Virus record (IMG/VR): IMGVR_UViG_3300045836_000169
Coordinates: 1-50,629 of that record
DNA from: a virus
Strand: one strand, 5' to 3'
DNA: 50,629 nucleotides
A program made the translations under genes and the position numbers. Positions 22,791 to 32,318 of this stretch are shown here, piece by piece (the first letter of the stretch is position 1; every line of letters starts with the position of its first letter). A model generated the notes under the pieces. That model was given only the letters and a program-made list of their open reading frames with translations, did not search any database and had not been told where the DNA came from.

Positions 22791-23315
22791 TCAGAGGCTG
22801 TAGAAGTTGAAGTTGAAGAACATCGCCTCGACTGTGTCGGTCGAAGAGGTGAAGCCGGAGTTGAGCGACTGGACGCCGATCTTGTCCCCGGCGGACACGC
22901 GCACGTAGTCCTGCAGCGTGTTGCCGCCGTTCGCGATGATCGCCGCCGGGTCGGGGGAGTGCGCCAGCGCGGTCGTCCCGGACGCGCCCCCGAACAGGCC
23001 GATGACCTGGTTCGCGCTCGGCGTGGTGCTGCCCCACTTGAACTGGATCACGACCTCGTACAGGCCGCCCCAGCCGGAGGGCACCACCCACCAGTGGTTG
23101 GTGCCGTCCCAGCCGGAGTAGTTGTCCTCCGCCGCGGTGTACGCGATGTTCGTGCCCGCGCTGACCGCCGTACCGGGGGTCAGCGTGCCCTTGAAGTGCG
23201 CCTTGTTGAACGCGGCGTTGAGCGCGTCGCGGATCGCGTTCATGCCCGCCGCGGTGGGCACGCCGTTGACGCTCCACGTGGCCGCCGGGTTCGGCGGCAG
23301 AAGGCCCCCGCTCAT
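22791..23315 (-). CDS. Minor tail / receptor-binding-like protein
   Basis: 174 residues. The helical N-terminus (TAAGMNAIRDALNAAFNKAHF) is followed by a beta-rich domain (HWWVVPSGWGGLYEVVIQFKW, GDKIGVQSLNSG, EAMFFNFNFYSL) resembling a C1q/TNF-like jelly roll of phage tail-tip proteins. It lies next to the large tail-tip gene, consistent with a small fibre or receptor-binding protein. Confidence 0.7.
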   Translation of the reverse strand: MSGGLLPPNPAATWSVNGVPTAAGMNAIRDALNAAFNKAHFKGTLTPGTAVSAGTNIAYTAAEDNYSGWDGTNHWWVVPSGWGGLYEVVIQFKWGSTTPSANQVIGLFGGASGTTALAHSPDPAAIIANGGNTLQDYVRVSAGDKIGVQSLNSGFTSSTDTVEAMFFNFNFYSL

Positions 23316-23351
23316 CCGCGCCTCCCTCGGTCAGGACGTAGACGGGCGGGG

Positions 23352-26300
23352 TCAGTAGGCCAGGCGCACCGGTGAGGCCGGCGGGCCGGTCGATCCGGCC
23401 GGCAGCGGGTCGCACACGGTCTCGCCCGGGTTGTGGCTGAACGCGAAGTTGTTCGCCATCGTCAGCTGCACCGAGGAGTAGCCGGGCGCGCTGGCGGCCA
23501 CCGACTTGATCTGCGGCACCACCCCGAACGCCGACGCGGAGCCTGCCTGCTCGACCTGCAGGCCGTCGGCCTGGAAGGTCCAGGACACTCCCGGCGCGGT
23601 CTGCAGCAGCACCCCCATCTGCACCCACACCGTGCCCGACGGGGCCAGTCCGGTGGCGGCGATGCGCGTCCAGCCCGCGGTCGGCGAGCCGGTCAGCGTC
23701 GTGTTCACGCTGTTGGACTGCGCGAGCGAGTTGCCGTTGCCGTCCAGGAACTTGACGTACACGGTGACGACCGGGTTCGCCCCGGTGGTCACCGAGCGCA
23801 CGTACACGCTGCCGGTGTAGTTCAGGCCCGCGGTGACCGGGACCTTGAGCAGGTACAGCAGCCCGGTCGGCGTGGAGACTGAGGCGCCGCACGCGGTCTG
23901 CCACACGTTGCCGCCCTGGAACGCCGACGCGCTCGCGGTGACGGTCGGCGTGCCCACGTCCGCGGTGATCCCGACCGACGCCCCGGAGGACCCGGCCGGC
24001 AGCGGGATCACACCCTCCCCGGCCGTGGCCTGGTTCGGCGAGCAGAGGTTGTAGCCCTCGAAGTTGCCCGTGCCGACGCCGACCCACAGCAGGTCCCCGA
24101 CGTTCCACGTCGAGCCGAGCGCGTTGGCCGACGCATCCGCCAGCGGCCCGACGGTGATGGTGTTCGTGCCCGACGCTCCGCCGGAGAGCACCGGGGCGGC
24201 GGCCGCGCCGAGGCTGACCTGCCCGTCCCACGTGGTGGGGTCCGTGAAGCCCGCGGGAAGCGGCTCGCACACCGTGGTTCCGGCGGCGTGCGTGAACTGG
24301 AAGGTTCCGGTGAAGGTCAGCGTCGCGGTGAAGTAGCCCGGGTTGGTCGCCGGGATGCCGCTGGAGCCCCCGGACACCAGTGTGAGCGTCTCATCGCGTG
24401 GCGTGCCCGGTTCGAAGCGCAGCTGGTAGCCCTGCGGCAGCGACGCCGCGAGCGGGTTCACGGCGCTGTCCGCCAGCGCGTTGATCTTCGCGGTGTTGCC
24501 GCCCGCCGCGGCCTGCGCGTTCAGCGTGGTGTGCAGCGCCGCGGTCACCAGGTAGTTCGCGGTGTCCGCCGGGGAGGCCTCCACGCGCACCGTGACCGTG
24601 CCGTCGATCGCGCGCGTCCACTCGGTGCGCTCCACGAAGCAGTCGACCTGGATCGGCGCCGCGAACGAGCGGCCCGGGGGGCGTTTGAACGCGCGGATGC
24701 GCACGCCCTTCTCCAGCTGGGCCGCGACCCGCCACAGGCCCGGCACCGCGCTCACGTTCAGCGTCATGGACGCCAGGCGCTGGCGCGGGGTCCTCAGCTG
24801 CCCGAGCTCGTACTGGCCTGCGGCCTGCACCTCCGGATACGAGGTGGAGTTGATCACGCGGGTGGTGGCGGTGCGCTCCCAGTTCGCGTTCTGCGACGAG
24901 GCGTCCTGCGCGGTCGCGGTCAGGCCGGTGCTGTACTGCTGGGTGGGGATGATGTTGTACGTGTTGAGCGGGTCGGTGGGCAGGCGCATGTCCTCGGCCG
25001 GCCACTCGCCCGGGTTCCCGCGTGGCGGCCCCTCGCCGAAGATGAACAGCGGCGTGGAGTTGTAGCGCGCCGCGCGCGACTTGAACGTCGGCACGCCCGC
25101 ATTGGAGGCGTACCCGTCGCCGTTCTCCGTGGTGATGATCGCGTTGAACGCGTCGAGGGCGGACTGTCCGGCCAGGTCGTTCGCGGGGCCCATGGACGTG
25201 GTCTGGCCGGTGTCGAACGCGGTCGGCCCGCCCCACCCGATCCAGGTGAACAGCCGCGCGGCGCGCGACCCGGTGGACTCGCCGGCCGAGGCGGAGCGCC
25301 AGGAGTTGTACAGGTTCGTGATCTGCGTGGGGGTCAGGGACAGCGGGACCTGTGCGGCCAGGGCGATGTCGGCGTTCGCGCCGCCCTGGTACAGGTTCAC
25401 GTCCTGCACGTAGCCGCCGATGCTGTCGCGGGTCATGCCGTATGGCATGAGGTTCGCCCCGCCGACCGTGTTCCACACCCCGTCCAGCGAGGTGGTCGCG
25501 ATGCCGGTGCTCGCGTCCACGCCGATGGTGGCCAGGTGCCAGTTGCCGTCGGCGTAGTTCTGCGCCGTGTACGCCTGCGTGCTGTTGCCCCCGACGCCCA
25601 CCAGCTCCAGCTGGATGTGCCCGGAGACGTCCATGAAGAAGCTGATCTGCTGCGAGGTGGTGGGGCTCGCGGCCGGGCCGGTCGCCGACCACAGGTACAT
25701 GGCCGCGGCCGGGGTCGTGGAGACCCGGAACGCGATCAGCCTGGTGAACGAGGTGAACGGGCCGGTGGAGGGCACGCCGTAGTTCGGCACGGTGGCGCCC
25801 GCGTTCAGCGCGATGTACGTCATCGCCGTGCTCGCGGCGCCCGACGGGGTGTTGGCGAAGGTCGCCACGGGCCCGGTCGTTCCCTGGAACAGGCCGGAGG
25901 CCGAGTTGGCGTTGATCCCGACGCCGAGGGTCAGCGAGCCGAGGCCGGCGGGCGCGCCCGTGACACTGCCGGCGGGGCAGGTGCCGGTGGTGTCCGCGAC
26001 GCTGCCGGAGCCGGCCGGGTCGCCGAGCTCGTAGATGAACCGCGCACCGAGCGCGTTCAGTTCCTCGATGTAGGGCTGCTTGAGGGTGCGCTGCGCCAGG
26101 CCCGCGAGCACGTCGGTGCCCACGGCCTCGCTCTGGCCCCAGGTTTCCGACAGGCGCCAGGACTGCGGGAACTGCTCGAAGAATCCGGACCAGGCGAACA
26201 GCGTCGGTCCCGGGTCCGCCCACGCGGACACCGCCGCGGCCTGCTCCAGCTGCCAGCCCGTGGAGTAGATCGTGTTCTGCGCGGTCGTGCTGGCCGGGGT

Positions 26301-27635
26301 GGAGATGAAGAAACGGGCGCGGCCCCACACCGCCCCCGCGGGGGCGGTGACATTCGCGACGGAGGCGCGCACCCACGACCCGACCGGGACCGTGGTCGCG
26401 GCGCCGTTGCTCGCGGAGATCACCGTGCCGGAGCTGTTGAACCACCTGATCCCGACCTGCACCTGGACGGTGGCGTCCGCGCTGGAGGTGCGCATCAGGT
26501 AGCAGCTGGCGCTGTACACCGAGCCCGCGGTGACCTGCGTGCAGTCCATCACCGGCCCGTCCACGGCGCTGGCCGAGGGGGCGACGGCGCCGCAGTAGAA
26601 CGGGCTGGAGCTGGTGGTGCCCGACGGGCTGGTCCACGCGACCGCGGTGGTGGCGCCGTTGGGCGCCGCGGTCAGGTTGACGGCCTGCGCGATCGTGCCG
26701 GCGGCGCAGGCGAAGTACTTGCCCGGGCTGTCCTTGGTCGGGTCGATGATCGCCGTGCCGGTGGCGACCTGCTGGGGCAGCAGGTTCGCGCCCAGCGTGC
26801 CCGGCGCGGTCCACAAGGTCGGGTACGCGGACTGCTCCCACTGCAGGCCGTCGACCTGCCACGTGGTGGAGCCGGTCAGTGTCCCGGAGGCGATCTGCAG
26901 CTTGAGCTGCGCGCTGTACGCCCCCGCGGGCGCGGCGCCCGTGGACGCCGACAGCTGCGCCCACGTGCCCGAGCCGGAGGTGAGGGTCTGCGCCGCGCCC
27001 GAGACCGTGGAGCTCGAGAGGCTGTTGCCGTTGGCGTCGTACCAGAGGATCACGGCCTGCGTCGAGACGCTGTTGCCCGCGGTGATGCGGCACTGGGCCT
27101 GGAACGAGTAGGGCTGGCGGGGGATCACCGGCACGTTCTTGACCAGCAGCACCGTGCCGAACTGGGTCGCGCCGGTGGGCAGCACCGCCTGGTAGACCTG
27201 CGTGCCCTGGAACGCGCTGCCGCTGGTGGTGATCGACAGCGGGTAGCCGAAGTCGTTGACGACGTTCAGCCGGGTGGGGATCGCGTTGAGGAATCCGGAC
27301 TGCTCCCCGGCGGTGGCCTGGTCGCTGGTCAGCTGGTTCGGGCCGAAGCGCAGGCGGATGCGCGCCGGGTTGTACGGGGCCAGCAGCGGATAGTACGGCC
27401 CGGCGCTGTTGGACGGGTCGAGGCCGCCGTCGCGGTTGTCCAGCACCGGGCGCCAGGTTCCGGCCTCGGTGCGGGTCATCTGGTACTGCTCGCCGTGCAC
27501 GGTCGACCAGGGGCCGAGCACGCGGTTGGTGATGTCGGTCCACAGCGGCGGCGGGGACCACTGCCGCGGCGCGCTGCCCCACGCGGCCTCGTAGGTCACG
27601 GCGTCCGGATAGGTGGGGATGCGCGTGGTGGACAC
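23352..27635 (-). CDS. Large tail-tip protein with carbohydrate-binding-like modules
   Basis: 1427 residues. Residues 1-110 (PPLWTDITNRVLGPWSTVHGEQY, then RDGGLDPSN) look like an actinophage minor tail hub. Beta-sandwich modules follow at about 115-270, 275-475 and 1225-1400, with the motif NGNSLSSSTVSG ... TWQVDGLQWEQS echoed by NGNSLAQSNS ... TFQADGLQVEQ. A LamG-like domain lies at about 640-760. Two copies of H-x-PG/AG-x-TVC-[ED]-PLPAG occur near the C-terminus. Probable host-surface sugar binding. Confidence 0.8.
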   Translation of the reverse strand: MSTTRIPTYPDAVTYEAAWGSAPRQWSPPPLWTDITNRVLGPWSTVHGEQYQMTRTEAGTWRPVLDNRDGGLDPSNSAGPYYPLLAPYNPARIRLRFGPNQLTSDQATAGEQSGFLNAIPTRLNVVNDFGYPLSITTSGSAFQGTQVYQAVLPTGATQFGTVLLVKNVPVIPRQPYSFQAQCRITAGNSVSTQAVILWYDANGNSLSSSTVSGAAQTLTSGSGTWAQLSASTGAAPAGAYSAQLKLQIASGTLTGSTTWQVDGLQWEQSAYPTLWTAPGTLGANLLPQQVATGTAIIDPTKDSPGKYFACAAGTIAQAVNLTAAPNGATTAVAWTSPSGTTSSSPFYCGAVAPSASAVDGPVMDCTQVTAGSVYSASCYLMRTSSADATVQVQVGIRWFNSSGTVISASNGAATTVPVGSWVRASVANVTAPAGAVWGRARFFISTPASTTAQNTIYSTGWQLEQAAAVSAWADPGPTLFAWSGFFEQFPQSWRLSETWGQSEAVGTDVLAGLAQRTLKQPYIEELNALGARFIYELGDPAGSGSVADTTGTCPAGSVTGAPAGLGSLTLGVGINANSASGLFQGTTGPVATFANTPSGAASTAMTYIALNAGATVPNYGVPSTGPFTSFTRLIAFRVSTTPAAAMYLWSATGPAASPTTSQQISFFMDVSGHIQLELVGVGGNSTQAYTAQNYADGNWHLATIGVDASTGIATTSLDGVWNTVGGANLMPYGMTRDSIGGYVQDVNLYQGGANADIALAAQVPLSLTPTQITNLYNSWRSASAGESTGSRAARLFTWIGWGGPTAFDTGQTTSMGPANDLAGQSALDAFNAIITTENGDGYASNAGVPTFKSRAARYNSTPLFIFGEGPPRGNPGEWPAEDMRLPTDPLNTYNIIPTQQYSTGLTATAQDASSQNANWERTATTRVINSTSYPEVQAAGQYELGQLRTPRQRLASMTLNVSAVPGLWRVAAQLEKGVRIRAFKRPPGRSFAAPIQVDCFVERTEWTRAIDGTVTVRVEASPADTANYLVTAALHTTLNAQAAAGGNTAKINALADSAVNPLAASLPQGYQLRFEPGTPRDETLTLVSGGSSGIPATNPGYFTATLTFTGTFQFTHAAGTTVCEPLPAGFTDPTTWDGQVSLGAAAAPVLSGGASGTNTITVGPLADASANALGSTWNVGDLLWVGVGTGNFEGYNLCSPNQATAGEGVIPLPAGSSGASVGITADVGTPTVTASASAFQGGNVWQTACGASVSTPTGLLYLLKVPVTAGLNYTGSVYVRSVTTGANPVVTVYVKFLDGNGNSLAQSNSVNTTLTGSPTAGWTRIAATGLAPSGTVWVQMGVLLQTAPGVSWTFQADGLQVEQAGSASAFGVVPQIKSVAASAPGYSSVQLTMANNFAFSHNPGETVCDPLPAGSTGPPASPVRLAY

Positions 27636-27671
27636 GGCGCCCCCTCCCGACTGGTGGGCGCCGTGCGCCTG

Positions 27672-30600
27672 CTACTGGCCGACCCCGACGAAACCGGTCA
27701 CGCTGTTGCGCCGGGCGTAGTTCTGCGTCTCGGCGCGAGAGCCCGCGGTCACGGCCTGCCCGATCAGGTTGCCGTCCAGGTAGATCGGGGCGTACACGGT
27801 GATCGCGTCCGATCCGCCGTAGCCGGAACCGAAGCCGCCGCCCCCACTGCTCGGCGCCGCGAGGGCCGGGGTGAGCATGTCCATCGGCGTGATGTAGCCG
27901 TCCGCGCCGGGGACGAAGACCTCCGGCTTGCCGTTCAGGCCGATCATGTAGGGCTCGCCCGCCTGGACCGGTCCGCCCACGTCGCGGCTCGGCAGCAGCG
28001 CTTTACCGCCGGGCAACCCGTTCGGTGAGGCGTACACCTGGATGTAGGCGGCCTGATGGTCGAAGTACTCGACCATCGACCTGACCGCGTCGGTCGCCGG
28101 CGCGGTGTTCGCGCTGATGTCGATCGGGATGTCCTGCGGCAGGTGGTAGAGCTCGTTGGCGAGCTCCTTGACCTTGTCCTTGTTGAAGCCCGCCTTGTCC
28201 GCGGCCTCGACGAACGCCTGCTTCTCCTCCCCCAGGATGCGGTTGGCGTCCTGGAAGGCCTGCGAAGCATGCCCGGTGGCCACGTCGTTCTGATAGATCG
28301 ACTCAGCGGCCTTGTCCGCCGCGCCGGCGAGCTGCGTGAAGGTCAGGATGTTCTGCGCGCCGTGCACGTTGTTGATGTCCAGGCTGTGACCGTTGGCCTG
28401 CGCCGCCTTGGAGACGCCGTCCAGGCCGATCGTGACCTGCGCCTCGGCGCTGAGCATGCCCTGCATGGAGCCGTTCAGGGCGGTCACCACGCTGGTGTAT
28501 CCGCTGGCCTGCGCGGCGGCGAGGGCGTAGGCGTCCACAGCGTTGTAGAGCGCGAGGTCCAGCGCACCCTGGTTCGCGCCCAGCTGCAGCGCGGCCACCG
28601 CTGAGAGGGCGGTGGCGCTGGCCTGCGCCTTGAGCTTGGCGTCCGTGGCGTCGATCGCGTCGCCCAGCAGCATGGCCTCCTGCGCCGCGGTGAGCGTGTG
28701 CGCCCCCAGAGAGCCGAGCACCGTGGCGTACGCTCCGGCCTGCGCCGATGCCTGCGAGAAGGACTGCACCGAGCCCATCAGCGTCTCGCCGAGTTTGGAC
28801 TCGTTGGCCCCCAGGTCCAGCACCCCGACCGCCGACAGGGCGGCCTGCTGGGCCTGGGTCTGCATCTTGCTCGCGACCCCGTCCAGGGCGCCTTGCAGGA
28901 TCATCGCGTACTGCGCCGCGGTGACGGTGTGCGGGTCCAGCGCGCTCAGGATCGTCGCATACGCCGAGGCCTGCGTGTTGGCCTGGGAGAAGGCCTCCAC
29001 CGAGCCCATCATGGCCTCGTTCAGGCCGGTCTGGTTGTCGCCCAGGTTCAGCGCGCCGACGGCCGAGAGAGCGGTCTGCTGCGCCTGGTCCTGCATCTTC
29101 TGGGTGACCCCGTCCAGGGCACCCTGAAGCAGCATCCCGTACTGCGCGGCCGAGACCATGCCCGAGTTCGGGCCGCCGAGCGCGAGCAGCGCGCTCTCGT
29201 ACGCGCCGGCCTGGGTCGCGGCCACGCTGTACTGGGAGATGGCCTCGACCAGGGTGTGGTTGAGGTCGGATTGCGCGTCGCTGAACCCGAGCGCGGCCAC
29301 GGTGCCCATTGCGCCGGACTGGGCCTGCGCGAGCATCTTGGTGTGCCCGTCGTCCAGGGCCGCGTTGAAGATCTGCTCGGTCTGCTCCGCCTGCATCGTG
29401 GCGGCGGTGAAGTCCCGGTCCTGCTGCACCGCCTGCTGTACGGCGCTGGCCACCTGGTCGAGTTGGGCCTTCTGGGTCTGCAGCTGCTCCAGCTGCTTCT
29501 GCTGCGCGGTCATCTGCGCGTTGGTGGCGCTCAGGCCGATGTTCGAGGCGTCCGCGGCCTGCGCCATGGACTGCGCCTTGGCGTCGTAGGCCTTGGTGAC
29601 CTGCGTCTGCGCGGCGCTTTCCCCGGCCGCGTACTCGATCAGCGTTGCCTGCGAGACGCCCAGCTGCTGCGCGAGGCCGGTCAGCTGGCTCTTGGACAGC
29701 GCGTTCTGGATCGTGACGACCGTGTTGTCGCCGACCGCATTGGAGTCCTGCTGCACCGCCGAGGTGAAGTCCGAGGCGGAGGCGGCGGCGTTGTCGAACG
29801 CCCCGGCGATCATCGTGCCGACCTGCCCGAGCGCCATGGGCAGGAACGCGATCGCGGAGATGCCGTAGATGCCCTGCATCAGCGGGCCGTTCATGATCCC
29901 GGCCAGCCCGCCCATGGACTCCTTCGCCCGGCCCGCAGCCGCGGCGGTCTGGTCCAGCTCGCCCGCAGCCGCGCTGACGCCACCCGCCTTGCCGCCGCCG
30001 AGCGAGGCCACCTCCCGCTCGGCCGCGGCCACTGCCGCGAGCGCTGCGGCCTGCTGCTCGGCGGAGACCTCGGCGCCGTTGGCCAGCTGCGCATAGGTGT
30101 CCACGAGCGTCAGGTTCGCGGCCACGAGCTGCTGCTGCGCGGCGCTAAGGGCGATGGCCTGCAGCTCGGCCTGGGCGGTCGCTGAGGCCTCGTCCAGGGC
30201 CCACGTGCTGCCGTTCTCCAGCGCGACCGCGAGCGCATCGACGTCCACGCCCGCCAGGTCGGCCGCCGCGGCGAGGGAACGCAGCGCGATCTCGTCGTCG
30301 ATGACCGCGTTCTCGTTCTGGATCACGGCGAGGTTCACCGCATTGAGCGCGTCGACCTGAGCCTGCGCCATGCTGGCCACGGTGGCCTGCGCGCCGGCCA
30401 CCTCGTCGAGGGCGACCCTCAGCCCGTCGAGGTCGGCGTTGCCCGAGGAGGCCATGACCAGGTAGCTCTGCATCAGCGACGCGTTCGAGGACGCGAGGGC
30501 CGCCTGCGCCTCCTCCAGCCCCTTGGTGCTCAGTGCCAGCTGCGCCTCGCTGGTGCCGTAGCGCTCCGCCGCGGCCTGCGCGTCGGCGAAGCTGACGCTC

Positions 30601-31241
30601 ACGGACTTGAGCTGCTCGATCGACAGGCCGCTGCTCGCGCCTACGGTGCGCAGCGCTGCTGCTGCGGCGTTGAACTGGGCGGCGCCGATCTCGGCCACCT
30701 GGCCGCTCGCGCTCATCGACGCCTCAAGCTGAGCCACGGCCTGCGCGGCGCTGATCGCCCCGGAGTCGACCTGCGCGAATACGTTGCCTACCGGGCCGGG
30801 GACCGAGGCGCCCATGCCGCTCGCCTCGGCCACGGACGCGCGCCACGCGGCCAGTTCCGTCTCGGCGGCATCGGTGAAGGCGGCGCCCGCCTCGCTGCCG
30901 GTCTGCGCCATCGACTCGACGATCGGGGCGTTCAGCTCCCGGATCGTAGCCTCGATCTCCGGGGTTACCTCGGTGGAGAACTCCTCGCCGAGCCCGGAGG
31001 CGCCCTGCGCGATCCCGGCCGCCAGTTCCTCGCCGATCACCTCGCCCGCTGCGCCGACTCCGACGGAGGAGACATCCGCGCCGGAGACCGTGACCCCACT
31101 CAGGCCCTCGGTCAGGGCCGCCTGGATCTCGGTGGCGGTGGCGCGTGCGGCCTCGGCGTCGCGCTCGAGCATCGCCAGGAACGACTCGTCGTTGCCGACC
31201 AGGGTCGCGACGACTGGGGGCAGCTCCTCGCCCTCGGCCAT
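27672..31241 (-). CDS. Tape measure protein
   Basis: 1189 residues, setting tail length. Long Ala/Gln-rich helices run throughout, with a hydrophobic stretch near 450-480 (GPLMQGIYGISAIAFLPMALG). Four imperfect tandem copies of a ~77-residue unit (ALSAVGALNLG ... GALDGVASKMQTQAQQ) lie at about residues 643-950. The C-terminus reads GGFGSGYGGSDAITVYAPIYLDG. The ATG at 31241 is preceded by GGTGAGG. The longer upstream frame belongs to no visible protein. Confidence 0.92.
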   Translation of the reverse strand: MAEGEELPPVVATLVGNDESFLAMLERDAEAARATATEIQAALTEGLSGVTVSGADVSSVGVGAAGEVIGEELAAGIAQGASGLGEEFSTEVTPEIEATIRELNAPIVESMAQTGSEAGAAFTDAAETELAAWRASVAEASGMGASVPGPVGNVFAQVDSGAISAAQAVAQLEASMSASGQVAEIGAAQFNAAAAALRTVGASSGLSIEQLKSVSVSFADAQAAAERYGTSEAQLALSTKGLEEAQAALASSNASLMQSYLVMASSGNADLDGLRVALDEVAGAQATVASMAQAQVDALNAVNLAVIQNENAVIDDEIALRSLAAAADLAGVDVDALAVALENGSTWALDEASATAQAELQAIALSAAQQQLVAANLTLVDTYAQLANGAEVSAEQQAAALAAVAAAEREVASLGGGKAGGVSAAAGELDQTAAAAGRAKESMGGLAGIMNGPLMQGIYGISAIAFLPMALGQVGTMIAGAFDNAAASASDFTSAVQQDSNAVGDNTVVTIQNALSKSQLTGLAQQLGVSQATLIEYAAGESAAQTQVTKAYDAKAQSMAQAADASNIGLSATNAQMTAQQKQLEQLQTQKAQLDQVASAVQQAVQQDRDFTAATMQAEQTEQIFNAALDDGHTKMLAQAQSGAMGTVAALGFSDAQSDLNHTLVEAISQYSVAATQAGAYESALLALGGPNSGMVSAAQYGMLLQGALDGVTQKMQDQAQQTALSAVGALNLGDNQTGLNEAMMGSVEAFSQANTQASAYATILSALDPHTVTAAQYAMILQGALDGVASKMQTQAQQAALSAVGVLDLGANESKLGETLMGSVQSFSQASAQAGAYATVLGSLGAHTLTAAQEAMLLGDAIDATDAKLKAQASATALSAVAALQLGANQGALDLALYNAVDAYALAAAQASGYTSVVTALNGSMQGMLSAEAQVTIGLDGVSKAAQANGHSLDINNVHGAQNILTFTQLAGAADKAAESIYQNDVATGHASQAFQDANRILGEEKQAFVEAADKAGFNKDKVKELANELYHLPQDIPIDISANTAPATDAVRSMVEYFDHQAAYIQVYASPNGLPGGKALLPSRDVGGPVQAGEPYMIGLNGKPEVFVPGADGYITPMDMLTPALAAPSSGGGGFGSGYGGSDAITVYAPIYLDGNLIGQAVTAGSRAETQNYARRNSVTGFVGVGQ
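28385..29312 (-). repeat. Four ~231-bp repeats in tape measure gene
   Basis: The protein repeats ALSAV[GA]-[LV]-LG-N ... [SA]-A-AY-[TS]-[IV] ... TAAQ-AM-L about every 77 residues (first copy 80), four times. Copies have diverged in DNA, so this is an old expansion. Confidence 0.75.
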
Positions 31242-31245
31242 GACC

Positions 31246-31683
31246 TCACCCCCCGCCCGGTAGTGCCTGACGCCACGCCTTCGCGACGGCGTCGCCTGCG
31301 GCCTGCGCGCTCGATTCGCTCGCCGTGCGCACATAGGGCCGCGCGGGCAGGAAACTGCGGTGCCCACGCCCCGCCCAGCCGGAGAGCTCGTGGATGCGGG
31401 CGTACACGGTGGACGGGTAGATGCGGGCCTGCCAGCCGGCGTCCACCGCGAGCGGACCGCGCACGTACACGTTGTCGTGCAGGTAGCCGGTGCGCAGCGC
31501 CGGGGGTTCACCGGCCGGGGACGCGGGCGGGTAGCTGCGTGCGGACAGGTTGTCCTGGATCGCCTTGCGCACGACCTCGGCGCCGTCTTTCACGCCCGCC
31601 TGCGTGGCCTCGGTCGTGCGCTCGCCCCAGGCCTGCAGGGCGGCGAGGAAGTCGTCGACCTGGACGCTCGCTGATCCGGGCAT
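31246..31683 (-). CDS. HK97 gp10-like connector/tail completion protein
   Basis: 145 residues. DFLAALQAWGERTTEATQAGVKDGAEVVRKAIQDN, then TGYLHDNVYVRGP and PARPYVRTASESS, fit the HK97 gp10-like family, which joins head and tail. It lies four bases after the chaperone extension and just before the tape measure, instead of the usual place before the tail tube. Confidence 0.75.
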   Translation of the reverse strand: MPGSASVQVDDFLAALQAWGERTTEATQAGVKDGAEVVRKAIQDNLSARSYPPASPAGEPPALRTGYLHDNVYVRGPLAVDAGWQARIYPSTVYARIHELSGWAGRGHRSFLPARPYVRTASESSAQAAGDAVAKAWRQALPGGG

Positions 31684-31686
31684 CGG

Positions 31687-32273
31687 CTACTCCCCGCGCA
31701 GGTACTTCTCCCACTCGGCGGCCGCGGCCCGGTAGCGCCGGCGCAGCCACAGCGGGATGGCGTCGACCTGCTCGTGGGTCCAGCCACGCCAGCACGCGAA
31801 GAACGCGTACTCGGCGGCGTCGTCCCAGTCGGTGTGCAGGTCTACGAGGGGCTTTCGTCCCCGCAGGGCGACCTTGAATCGCTCGTATCCCTGGTAGGTC
31901 CCGTAGGGTCCGCCCACTCCTCCTGGTCCGGCACGACGGAGACGCCGAGGACCAGCAGGTACGCCTCGGCGACCAGTCCGTAGAGCCTGCGCCAGTCGTC
32001 GATGCGCTGCGCCTTGACCGTCTCCAGGGTGCCGTCCAGGGCGGGAGCGCCGCCGGCGCCGGGCTCGATCTCGGTGACCATGCGCCGGATCAGCTCGTTG
32101 TGCATGTCGACGACGCCCTGCGAGCCGGGGGCGGTCTGGGCGGCGATCACGGCGGCGCCGTCCTCGCCGAGCAGGGTGCGGTGTGAGCGCACCTCCACGA
32201 CCTTGCCGGAGGGCAGGGTGTGCTTCGCGGGCGCGTTCGGGTCTACGGGCGGTGCGGGTGTTTCGGTGTCCAC
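31687..32273 (-). CDS. Tail assembly chaperone, frameshift product (GT type)
   Basis: Siphovirus chaperones are made as a short protein and a -1 frameshifted longer one. Here the short frame stops at 31842, while the -1 frame is open to 31687 and encodes GPYGTYQGYERFKVALRG then WDDAAEYAFFACWRGWTHEQ. It has no own start. The slip must lie between about 31910 and 31842; candidates are GACCCTA and AGCCCCTC, neither a classical heptamer. The longer form should bind the tape measure. Confidence 0.7.
31842..32273 (-). CDS. Tail assembly chaperone, short form (G type)
   Basis: 143 residues: KHTLPSGKVVEVRSHRTLLGEDGAA, then helical NELIRRMVTEIEP and RIDDWRRLYGLVAEAYLLVLG. Position between tail tube and tape measure is diagnostic. 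The last ~20 residues (PTRDTSDSRSPCGDESPS) are low complexity, as expected where the alternative frame carries the constrained sequence. Confidence 0.8.
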   Translation of the reverse strand: MDTETPAPPVDPNAPAKHTLPSGKVVEVRSHRTLLGEDGAAVIAAQTAPGSQGVVDMHNELIRRMVTEIEPGAGGAPALDGTLETVKAQRIDDWRRLYGLVAEAYLLVLGVSVVPDQEEWADPTGPTRDTSDSRSPCGDESPS

Positions 32274-32318
32274 GGGCCGGGTCGCCCTTTCGTTGTTCGG
32301 GTCCGATGCTGTACGGGC

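Noticed and set aside
21202-24270. 1022-residue minus-strand open frame
   Set aside because: The first ~500 codons shadow the tail-tip and receptor-binding genes; the real gene starts at 22755 with a signal peptide.
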